Below, piece after piece: positions 50,477-58,181 of a stretch of 64,000 bases of DNA. The first letter of the stretch is position 1; each line of letters opens with the position of its first letter. The notes beneath the pieces were generated by a model that saw only the letters and a program-made list of their open reading frames with translations, did no database searches and was not told the origin of the DNA. The stretch is from contig CAMDDU010000010.1 in assembly GCA_945892985.1 (NCBI GenBank), positions 47,675-111,674 of the forward strand, given 5' to 3'. The DNA comes from CAITSH01 sp945892985 (lineage in GTDB: Bacteria; Pseudomonadota; Gammaproteobacteria; Burkholderiales; SG8-39). The translations under genes were made by a program, and so were the position numbers.

Positions 50477-51694
50477 ATGAGTGTGTCGTCGCAACAAGCC
50501 GTGCGCCTTGGCGTCATCGGCCTGGGCGGAGCAACGCGCCAGATGCTGCCCAGCATTATCAAGCATCCTGACGTGCGCATGGTCGCTGGTGCCGATCCGC
50601 GCGCCGAGGCGCGCGAGCGCTTTGCCGCCGAGTATGGCGCGACACCTTTCGCTACGGCCGAGGCCTTGTGCGCGAGCCGTGACGTCGACGCGGTCTACAT
50701 CGCGACCCCACATCAGTGGCATCGCGATAACGTGCTGACCGCCGCAGCCGCACGCAAGCACATCGTGGTCGAAAAACCGATGGCGCTATCGGTTGATGAC
50801 TGCGAGGTGATGGTGCAGGCGGCCGAACTCGCCGGCGTGCACCTTATCGTTGGGCATACCCACAGCTTCGATCCTCCCATCCTGAAAATGCGCGAAATCA
50901 TCCGTTCCGGCGAAATCGGCCAGTTGGCCATGGTCAACACCTTTAGTTACGGCAATTTTCTCTATCGCCCGCGCCGCCCTGAGGAACTGGACACTGTCCA
51001 GGGCGGCGGCGTCATTTACAACCAGGTGCCACATCAGGTCGACGTAGTACGGCTGTTGGGCGGCGGTATGGTGCGCAGCGTGCGCTCCATGGCCTGGACG
51101 CTGGACGCCGAACGCCCCACAGAGGGCAGCCACATGACATTTCTGCAGTTCGAGGATGGCGCCGCCGCTTCGCTGGTATTCAGCGGCTACGATTTTTTTG
51201 ACAGTGACGAATTCCATTCCTGGGTCGGCGAGTCGGGCGAAGAAAAAGTATCCGACGGCCACGGCCGCGCACGCGCGGCACTGGCGAATGTCAAGGCAGG
51301 CGGCCACGATGCCGAGGCCGCGTGGAAGAACGCTGCCGCGTATGGCCGTACCGTCAGATTAGGACCGGGCGCGGGTGAAGCGCAGAACGCCCATCATCTG
51401 CATTGCGGAGTCACCATCGCCAGCTGCGCGTTTGGCGACCTGCGGGCTTCAGCCGACGGCGTGCTGGTCTACGACCGCCAAGGACGGCGCGAAATCTCTG
51501 TACCACGTATTCCCGTTTTTCCTGACAAGAGCGGCGTTATGGATGAACTCGTTGCCGCGGTATTGCACGGTAAGGCGCCGCTGCACGACGGGCGCTGGGG
51601 CAAGGCCACGATGGAAGTGGCCGCGGCCGTTCTGACTTCGGCACGCGAACGGCGCGAGATCACGCTGAAGCATCAAGTGCCGGTTCGCGACTAA
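50477..51694 (+). CDS. Gfo/Idh/MocA oxidoreductase, phthalate 4,5-cis-dihydrodiol dehydrogenase-like
   Basis: A 405-residue dehydrogenase with an N-terminal Rossmann fold (RLGVIGLGGATRQMLP), the Gfo/Idh EKPMAL segment (VEKPMALSVDDCEVM), and GNFLYRPRRPEEL, which resembles Pht4/OphB phthalate dihydrodiol dehydrogenases. It would oxidise a 4,5-cis-dihydrodiol to 4,5-dihydroxyphthalate, the substrate of the previous gene. The stop overlaps the end of the interrupted hydrolase gene on the other strand by a few bases. It is the last gene of the cluster; no reductase or transport membrane component follows. Confidence 0.87.
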   Translation: MSVSSQQAVRLGVIGLGGATRQMLPSIIKHPDVRMVAGADPRAEARERFAAEYGATPFATAEALCASRDVDAVYIATPHQWHRDNVLTAAAARKHIVVEKPMALSVDDCEVMVQAAELAGVHLIVGHTHSFDPPILKMREIIRSGEIGQLAMVNTFSYGNFLYRPRRPEELDTVQGGGVIYNQVPHQVDVVRLLGGGMVRSVRSMAWTLDAERPTEGSHMTFLQFEDGAAASLVFSGYDFFDSDEFHSWVGESGEEKVSDGHGRARAALANVKAGGHDAEAAWKNAAAYGRTVRLGPGAGEAQNAHHLHCGVTIASCAFGDLRASADGVLVYDRQGRREISVPRIPVFPDKSGVMDELVAAVLHGKAPLHDGRWGKATMEVAAAVLTSARERREITLKHQVPVRD

Positions 51695-52740
51695 GCCCCG
51701 GAATACACCGGTGCCGGCCGCCCGAACCAACCTTCCAGGAGGTCGTAGACCAGTGCGAAATTTTTCGAGCGCGTGCTGGTGTGCGCGATACCGGGCATGA
51801 CGCTGAATTGCTTGTCCGGATTGGGTAGTTTTTCGAAAAAATTCGCCAGGTCGCGAAAGCTGGCGATGCCGTCGTATTAGCCGCGCATGATCAGTGTGGG
51901 CACGGCAATTTTTTCCGGGTCGCACACCGGCAGGTTGGCCGACATGTCGAGGTAGGTGCCGGTGGGCACCGAGGTGTCCAGCGCCAGCACCGCGTCGGCA
52001 AAGGCCTCGACGATGGAGAGGTCGCTGGTGCCGGGGTGATCGCGCGTGAAAATGCTGCGGATCATATTGCGGTCGATGGGACGCCGGTTGTTGGCGCGGT
52101 AGGCGTCGAGGCGCTTCTTGCGCTCGGCCAGCGTCGGGCTGCCCTCGCCGGTCCAGACCATGGCGTCAAGCGCAAGGCGTTGCACGCGCTCAGGATGGCG
52201 CTGCGCGAACAAGGCGGCACGCAGTGCGCCCGAGGATGAGCCGTAGGTCAGCATTTTCCGCCCGCCGTTCTGCTTCATGATGTATTCGCTCACCGCCGCC
52301 AGGTCATCGGCGCCGCAGGCGATATCGGCGTTGACCGGCCGTGTTTTGTCCGAGCGGCCGTAGCCCTCGCAGTCGAAACACCAGGTGTCGTAACCCAGTC
52401 GTGCGAACCAGTCCATGGTCGAGGACTCGGGCCGGCCGGGTATCTGCAGGTCGAACACCGGCGTCGAGGATACCGACGAGCCGTGCACGAACAGGATGGT
52501 GCCACGGCTGTCGGTGCTGTTGCGCAACTGCTTGCGCCACATGAACAGCCGCACATTGTCGTTGCCGGCGCGCTTGCTTGTCCAGTGCTCGAAACCCGCC
52601 ACTGTGCCCGAGCGGGATTGGGCTGCCTGTGCCTGCGCGTTGGCGGTGGGTAGTGCCGCGACAGCCAGCGTTGCCGCGGCCGCCCCGGTTATGCCGAAAA
52701 ATTCACGGCGCGATCCGCCATCGTTATTCATGTTATCCAT
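51691..52740 (-). pseudogene. Tat-exported alpha/beta hydrolase interrupted by an in-frame TAA
   Basis: The frame from ATG 52738-52740 begins with a Tat signal (SRREFFGITG, then a hydrophobic stretch ending AQAQA). It continues as an alpha/beta hydrolase (FVHGSSVSS oxyanion region, DCEGYGRS, YGSSSGALRAALFA with the likely Ser nucleophile) and stops at TAA 51877-51879 after TLIMRG. Beyond the stop the same frame reads YDGIASFRDLANFF, AHTSTRSKNFALVYDLLEGWF and ends at 51691, including the probable catalytic His. TAA replaces a likely GAA (Glu). The whole gene would be 349 codons; the truncated 287-residue form lacks the catalytic His. Confidence 0.8.
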
Positions 52741-52758
52741 GTGTCGTCCAGTAAGAAA

Positions 52759-52780
52759 CAGGGCGGCATATTCCGCCCTG
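52759..52780 (-). terminator. rho-independent terminator-like hairpin
   Basis: CAGGGCGG and CCGCCCTG form an 8-bp stem with a 6-base loop; on the minus strand TTTCTTAC follows. It lies 17 bases past the stop of the amidohydrolase gene and before the interrupted hydrolase gene, so it probably separates the two transcripts. Confidence 0.65.
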
Positions 52781-52796
52781 TGGTTTCAAAAACCGC

Positions 52797-54290
52797 TCAC
52801 GCCTGCTTGCTGACAAAGCCATAGGCGAGGTTGGTGCGCCCCGCGCCGTGCTTCGCATAGAGTTCCTTGTACTGCGCGAGCTTGTCGTTCTCCAGTTCGG
52901 CGCGCATCTGCGGCTTGTAGTTGTACAGTCGTGCGTTGTTGCCGCCGAATATGGCGTTCTTGACCGGCCCGTCGGCCGGCCCGAGCGGCTTGAAGCCGTA
53001 TTTTTTTTGCATGTCCTCGGGAATTTCCAGCCGGCGCAGCGCCTCGATCTGCCATTGCGGCGCGCCGGTCCAGATAGCGTCGGTGCCCCAGCAGACATGG
53101 TCCGCGCCAAGGCCCTTGACCAGGATGCCCATCATCGCCGCGGTCAGGCGCGGCTCCGATATGGTGGTCTGCGCGAACAACTGTCCGACGTCGGCGTAAA
53201 TGTTCTTGACCCCGTATTTGGCCGGGATGTCGGCTAGATCAGAAACCCATTCGACGCGGCCGGTTTTCTGGAAACTATCCCAGGCATCCGATACCGGGCC
53301 GAGGCGGTAGGCGCCGTGGTAGACGATGAAATTCATTTGCGGCCAGTCCTTGGCGGCCTTGCCTACGTCACCCACCATGGCGTGCTGCAACAGGTGCGGA
53401 AACTGCTTTGCCAGGGTCGGGTTGAACAAGCCCTTGTGGATGCAGACATTCTTCAGGCCGGCCTTGAGAAGTTTCTCGTAGGCCGGGTAGATCAGCGCCT
53501 CGTCGTCCAGCAACCAGGGGTGCTTGGAGAGATGTTTGTTGGTATTGTCGCCGATGGTATAGCCCTTCATCGAATCGGGTTTGAGCGTGGCGATATCGCG
53601 GTCTATGGCATCGAGCCAGCCGTCGTAGCCCGGGGTGAAAATGGCGTGCGACATCATGCGGCGCGATCCGGCGATGGCGTTGACGTTGGCGCGTGCGTCG
53701 TATTTCATTTTATTGGTGAGGAACCAGTCTTCCGGCACCTCGGATGGCGCGCCGCTGATGCAGGCGACCTTGGTGTCCGAATCAAGGTAGATTTCCTTGA
53801 TGTAGTTCTGGAACATCAGGTCCTCGATAGTTTGTTCTTTTTGGCCAAGCGCGGCGTTCCAGCCCGCCTTGCCCACCGCCGAGCGCTGTGCGACGAAGGA
53901 CATGATCTTGGTGCCCGGCCGCAGGAAGTGCGTGTGCATGTCCATGATGAACTGGCCCGAGAGTTTTTTTGCCCGATCGTTGGCGGCGGCCGGGTCGGCC
54001 GCTTCGGCACGCGATACGCCGAACAAGGGACCGTAGGTGTCGTTCATGGCGAGGAAGGCTGCAGCCATTCCGGATGCTGACTGGAAAAACCGCCGGCGGC
54101 TCATGCCTAATTTTTTTGCCATGCGCGTGCCCGCTTCCTTGATGCGCGCTTCAAACAATTTCTGGCGCGGCGTCTGCGGGGCGGGGAGGAATTCGTCGCT
54201 GGAAACCGACTGCGTCGGGATTGGTGAGGGGAACATCACCGATTCGGCGGGTACGAGATCTTCGGGGGTGTTACGGGAATGAACGCTCAT
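52797..54290 (-). CDS. Tat-exported amidohydrolase-family protein
   Basis: A 497-residue amidohydrolase_2-like TIM-barrel protein. A Tat motif SRRRFF lies unusually far in (about 64-69), followed by a hydrophobic stretch and an AEA-type cleavage site. The N-terminal 55 residues (LPAPQTPRQKLFEARI) look like a conserved extension. Barrel metal motifs are FIMDMHTHFL (H-x-H), the His of VCIHKGLF, FIVYHGAYR and WGTDAIW. A signal-anchored periplasmic hydrolase or decarboxylase is likely. The ATG at 54288-54290 is used; an in-frame ATG at 54122 would place the Tat motif near the terminus. Confidence 0.82.
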   Translation of the reverse strand: MSVHSRNTPEDLVPAESVMFPSPIPTQSVSSDEFLPAPQTPRQKLFEARIKEAGTRMAKKLGMSRRRFFQSASGMAAAFLAMNDTYGPLFGVSRAEAADPAAANDRAKKLSGQFIMDMHTHFLRPGTKIMSFVAQRSAVGKAGWNAALGQKEQTIEDLMFQNYIKEIYLDSDTKVACISGAPSEVPEDWFLTNKMKYDARANVNAIAGSRRMMSHAIFTPGYDGWLDAIDRDIATLKPDSMKGYTIGDNTNKHLSKHPWLLDDEALIYPAYEKLLKAGLKNVCIHKGLFNPTLAKQFPHLLQHAMVGDVGKAAKDWPQMNFIVYHGAYRLGPVSDAWDSFQKTGRVEWVSDLADIPAKYGVKNIYADVGQLFAQTTISEPRLTAAMMGILVKGLGADHVCWGTDAIWTGAPQWQIEALRRLEIPEDMQKKYGFKPLGPADGPVKNAIFGGNNARLYNYKPQMRAELENDKLAQYKELYAKHGAGRTNLAYGFVSKQA

Positions 54291-54494
54291 TTAAATTGCC
54301 TCCGGATATGAATGGTCATGGTGCCGCGCACCTAGTCTAGCATCGCGTTTGCGCTGCGGATGCGGCTGGAAATTTGCGCGCCGCACCCAGCGGCATCGGC
54401 TTGAATGCCGGCCTGATTCGGTTTGGGGCGAAGTGCCTTACTATGCTGTGGCAGGTTTGCATTGGGCAGGCAGTGTCGATTAATGGAGCAACCT

Positions 54495-54911
54495 ATGGAT
54501 GCGGATGCCTCTGGATTGAAGGCGGGACTCAAGGGCGAGGCGACGCTGGTCGTCGCGGACGAACACACCGCGCCGCGCGTCGGCAGCGGGCAGATCCACG
54601 TGCTCGCCACGCCGGTGATGATCAACCTGTTCGAGGCGGCCGCGCTTGCCGCCGCGGAAAAATACCTGCCCGAGGGCTATCAGAGTCTGGGCACGTCCCT
54701 CAATGTCCGGCATATCGCGGCAACGCCGGTCGGCATGCGCGTCACAGCGACCGCAGAGGTCGTCAAGGTTGATGGCCGCAATCTGGGTTTTCGGCTGGAG
54801 GCGCGCGATGAAGCCGAGTTGATCGGCGATGGTACGCATGAGCGTGTGGTCGTCAACGTCGCACGATTTGATGCGCGGGTGCAGGCCAAGGCCGGCGGGA
54901 TAAAAACCTAG
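54495..54911 (+). CDS. fluoroacetyl-CoA thioesterase (FlK)-like hotdog protein
   Basis: A 138-residue hotdog-fold thioesterase-like protein. The segment ATPVMINLFEAAALAAAEKY then SLGTSLNVRHIAATPVGM matches the FlK-like family, where Thr, Glu and His form the active site; Thr in TPVMI, Glu in FEAAA and His in VRHIAA are the counterparts. It should hydrolyse an acyl-CoA. GGAG lies 6 bases before ATG 54495; an upstream in-frame ATG at 54483 is possible. It is a single gene facing the HAD gene. Confidence 0.82.
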   Translation: MDADASGLKAGLKGEATLVVADEHTAPRVGSGQIHVLATPVMINLFEAAALAAAEKYLPEGYQSLGTSLNVRHIAATPVGMRVTATAEVVKVDGRNLGFRLEARDEAELIGDGTHERVVVNVARFDARVQAKAGGIKT

Positions 54912-55010
54912 GGAAGCGCCGATCAAGTCCTGCAAATGAGGGCAGCTTGACCAGCCGCCCGCTGAAGCGGGGGATATGCAAGCGGGCTTGCCCCCTGGTT
55001 CGGTGAATCC

Positions 55011-55625
55011 TTAGAGGAGCGAAAGCCCCGATAGATCCATACGCAATTGATCCGGCCCGGTGAAATGCAGCGCGTGCAGTCCGCTTTCGCGCGCGGCCGT
55101 GACGTTGACCTGCAGGTCGTCGACAAACACCGTGCGCGCGGGGTCGAGCCGGCAGCGTGCGATGGCGAGTTCGTAAATACGCGGATCGGGTTTCACCAGG
55201 CGGTGCTCGCCCGACACAATCGCGTCTTCGAACAGTGCCAGCGATGGGCAGCGTTGCAGTGCGCGCGGCCATGTTTCAGTGGAAAAATTCGTCAGCGCGA
55301 ACAGACGGCGCCCACGTGTCTTGAGCGATGACACGATTGCGGCGGTGCCCTCGATTTCCCCGCGCAGCATGCTGTTCCATCCCGCATCCCACAGCGCCAG
55401 GTTGCCGGCGTGCTGGGGATAGAGGCGCGAACGCTCGGCGACGGCTTGGGCGATGGGTTTTCCGGCGTCCGTTTCGAGCACCCACGAGGATGGCACCACC
55501 TCGGCGAGAAAGCGTTCCATGGCCGGTTCGTCGCCGCCAAAGCGCGTGCGGTAAAAATAGCGCGGGTCCCAGTCGAGCAAAACCTTGCCGAGATCAAAAA
55601 GCACCGTGTCAATGTCGGGTTTCAT
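55011..55625 (-). CDS. HAD-superfamily hydrolase
   Basis: A 204-residue HAD-IA-type protein similar to YihX and 2-haloacid dehalogenases: motif I FDLGKVLLDWD with the nucleophile Asp, motif II LTNFS, motif III lysine in VKPDPRIYEL and motif IV FVDDLQVNVTAA. It should act as a small-molecule phosphatase or dehalogenase. Note that Gly stands at the position where many phosphatases have the second Asp of DxD, as in YihX (DLGN). ATG at 55623-55625. A strong hairpin lies 25 bases upstream. Confidence 0.85.
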   Translation of the reverse strand: MKPDIDTVLFDLGKVLLDWDPRYFYRTRFGGDEPAMERFLAEVVPSSWVLETDAGKPIAQAVAERSRLYPQHAGNLALWDAGWNSMLRGEIEGTAAIVSSLKTRGRRLFALTNFSTETWPRALQRCPSLALFEDAIVSGEHRLVKPDPRIYELAIARCRLDPARTVFVDDLQVNVTAARESGLHALHFTGPDQLRMDLSGLSLL

Positions 55626-55649
55626 CGCCTGATTTTAGCAGTGCATGCT

Positions 55650-55676
55650 GAAAACCCGCTCCAGGAGCGGGTTTTC
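55650..55676. terminator. bidirectional intrinsic terminator-like hairpin
   Basis: GAAAACCCGCTC pairs perfectly with GAGCGGGTTTTC around a CAG loop; the A-run and T-run make it active on paper in both directions. It lies upstream of the HAD gene start, where no gene end is nearby, so it may insulate or attenuate, or be the scar of a lost gene. Confidence 0.6.
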
Positions 55677-55999
55677 AGGTGGTTTATTGAGACCGCCCCG
55701 GGTCGGTGTTCGGGCACAGATGTGCTCTTTCAACAGTTTGGAATCCGCACGCTTTGCCTTGGCGCAATGGCGGCCCCCTGAGGTCCGGTACAAGTTCGAC
55801 ATCATGATTGATACCGTAATTTATCCATTGCTTTAGGGCGGATGTCGCCGGCATTCGAATAGGCGTGATGGGAAGCGGCTGTTGTTGCGACCTATAGGCG
55901 CCGGACTGACACGGGGTCGGAGCGACCTGTTATCGTTACAGGTACCAAGGAGCTGTCGGTGGCGTGTCGCTTGCTGGTGGTAAAAAAGGAGGTGTTTCG
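55677..55999. other. intergenic spacer, no gene recognised
   Basis: About 320 bases lie between the hairpin and the shortened Bug gene. It must hold the promoter of that gene. No family-like open frame is seen, and the only clear signal is the AAAGGAGG ribosome site at about 55986-55993. Confidence 0.5.
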
Positions 56000-56815
56000 A
56001 TGTTCAAAGCACTGTTGTCCAGAATTGTCAGCGCAACTGGTGTGGGTATGTTTGCTGCTGCGCTCGCCGCGGGTGCGGCCCATGCCCAGGACTGGCCGAA
56101 CAAGCCGCTGCGTATCATCGCGCCCTTCCCGCCCGGAGGTTCGGTAGACCAGCTGTCGCGCGTGCTTGCCAACTATCTAGCGCCTGTCATGCTGATCGGC
56201 ACTTCGGTCATGGCTCTTACCGCGCACCCGTCACAGCCCTACCAGAATTTTTACGACCTAATCAAGGCGGCCAAGGCGAAACCCGAGAGCATCGGTTTTG
56301 GCACCATAGGCACGGGCAGCCTGGCCCACCTGGCGATGACGCAGTTGCAGATGCAGGGCAATTTCAAGATGACCCACGTGCCCTACAAGGGCGGCGGCCC
56401 GCTCAAGCAGGACTCGATGGCCGGCCATGTGCCGGTTTCGATTGCGAGCAATTTCGTCACCGCGCCGGACGTCAAATCCGGGGCATTGCGTCCCTTGGCC
56501 GTGACCCCGGCCAAACGCCTGGCCAGCATGTTCAATGTGGCCACGGTAGCCGAGCAGGGCTTTCCCGGTTTTGCCGCCTATGCGTGGTGGGGCCTGCTTG
56601 CGCCCGCGGGCACACCCAAACCCAAACCCATGGTGGAGCGCATGCACGCTGAAGTGCTCAAGGTGCGCAACAACAAAGAGGCGCGCGAGCGCCTGTCGGC
56701 GCAGGGCATGGAGATCGTCGCTTCATCGTCAACCGAATTCGCCAGATTCCTCGGTGGCGAGGTCGAACGTTGGGCCAAGGTGGTGAAGGACAACAACATC
56801 AAGGCGGGGGAGTAA
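56000..56815 (+). pseudogene. Bug/TctC-family receptor with internal in-frame deletion
   Basis: A 271-codon frame with an excellent AAAGGAGG ribosome site before ATG 56000. It has a signal peptide (ending AAHAQ), WPNKPLRIIAPFPPGGSVD and THVPYKGGG, but VLANYL joins directly to APVMLIGTS. About 50-60 residues are missing: the GQPVVVENRPGA...DGYTLL region that forms much of the first ligand-binding lobe in all other copies. The frame is kept, so a protein may be made, but normal binding is doubtful. Other Bug proteins here have 322-344 residues. Confidence 0.7.
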
Positions 56816-56824
56816 GCCGCAAAG

Positions 56825-58063
56825 GTGGATACCGACTGGCTCAATCTTGCCGCGGCGCTTGGCATCGGGCTGCTGATCGGCATCGAGCGCGAGCGGCGCA
56901 AGGGCGAGGGGCCCTTGCGTCGCGCCGCCGGCATCCGCACCTTCGCCGTCGCGTCGCTGTTGGGCGCTGTCAGCCAGATGCTGGGTGGCACCGTGCTGCT
57001 TGCGGCCGCGGCGCTGGGCACGGCACTGCTCACGGCCATTGCGTACTGGCGGCGGCACGATGAGGATCCCGGCCTCACCACTGAAGTTGCGCTTCTTCTC
57101 ACGCTCTTGCTGGGCGGCCTCGCCATGGTCATTCCCGCACTCGCCGCGGGGCTGGGCGTGCTGCTGGCGGTGCTGTTGTTTGCGCGCGGCTGGTTGCATC
57201 ACTTCGCGCGCACGCTGCTGACCGAGCAGGAACTCAACGATGCGTTGGTGCTGGCCGCCTCCGCGCTGGTCGTTCTGCCGCTGATTCCTGATCATTACAT
57301 CGGCCCCTTCGATGCCATCAACCCGCGCACCATCTGGACCATCGTCGTTCTGATGATGTCAATCGGTGCGGCCGGCCACATCGCGCTGCGCCTGCTTGGG
57401 CCGCGCTTTGGCCTGCCGGTCGCCGGCTTTGCATCGGGCTTCGTATCGAGCATCGCGACCATCGGCGCCATGGGCGAGCGCGCCTTGCGCGCACCCGATC
57501 TGCTGCGCCCGGCAGTCGCCGGCGCCGTGCTGTCGACGCTGTCGACCATCGTGCAACTGGTAGTGGTGCTGGCTTTCACCAGTATGGAGGTGCTGCGCGT
57601 ACTGACGCTGCCGCTGGCCGGCGCCGGTGCGATGGCGTTTGCCTGCGGGCTTTACTACACCCGGGCCGGGCTTAGCGCCCGCGCCGCATTCGCCGACTAT
57701 AGCGGCGCCGCGTTCAGCGTGCGCACCGCGCTGCTGCTCGCGGGCGGCATTGCGCTGATACTGTTGGTTGCGGCGGCGGTGGAGTCCTGGTTCGGGCACC
57801 GCGGTGTGATTGTCGCGGCGGCGCTATCCGGATTTGCCGATACCCACTCGACAGCGGTGTCGGTTGCGTCGCTGACAGCCGGCGGCAAGCTGCCGGCGCT
57901 CGAGGCGGTGGTTCCCATTCTCGCCGGGCTGACCGCCAACACCGTGTCGAAAGCGGTGGTGGCCTGGACCGTCGGCCGCGACTACGCCGTGCGCATTATT
58001 CCCGGCCTGGTGCTGACCATTGCCGCCGCCTGGGCGGGGGCGGCATGGGTGCTGCTGCGCTGA
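56825..58063 (+). CDS. MgtC/SapB-DUF4010 family membrane protein
   Basis: A 412-residue integral membrane protein with about eleven helices. The N-terminal third shows the MgtC-like ALGIGLLIGIERERRKGEG and a C-terminal two-thirds of DUF4010 type (GFVSSIATIGAMGERA, SGFADTHSTAVSVASL, NTVSKAVVAW). MgtC proteins support growth under low Mg2+ or acid; the role of the DUF4010 fusion is unknown. The start is GTG 56825, 9 bases after the Bug stop, so the two may be co-transcribed. Confidence 0.85.
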   Translation: MDTDWLNLAAALGIGLLIGIERERRKGEGPLRRAAGIRTFAVASLLGAVSQMLGGTVLLAAAALGTALLTAIAYWRRHDEDPGLTTEVALLLTLLLGGLAMVIPALAAGLGVLLAVLLFARGWLHHFARTLLTEQELNDALVLAASALVVLPLIPDHYIGPFDAINPRTIWTIVVLMMSIGAAGHIALRLLGPRFGLPVAGFASGFVSSIATIGAMGERALRAPDLLRPAVAGAVLSTLSTIVQLVVVLAFTSMEVLRVLTLPLAGAGAMAFACGLYYTRAGLSARAAFADYSGAAFSVRTALLLAGGIALILLVAAAVESWFGHRGVIVAAALSGFADTHSTAVSVASLTAGGKLPALEAVVPILAGLTANTVSKAVVAWTVGRDYAVRIIPGLVLTIAAAWAGAAWVLLR

Positions 58064-58181
58064 AGCAGGCTGTCATGGCGGCGTCACCATGAATGACGGT
58101 GTTTTATGCGCAGTCGTAAGCGATGCGCAAGCCATCGCCCGCAAACGCGCAGCCTGCATGGGGTAACAGTCCTTTGTGTTT

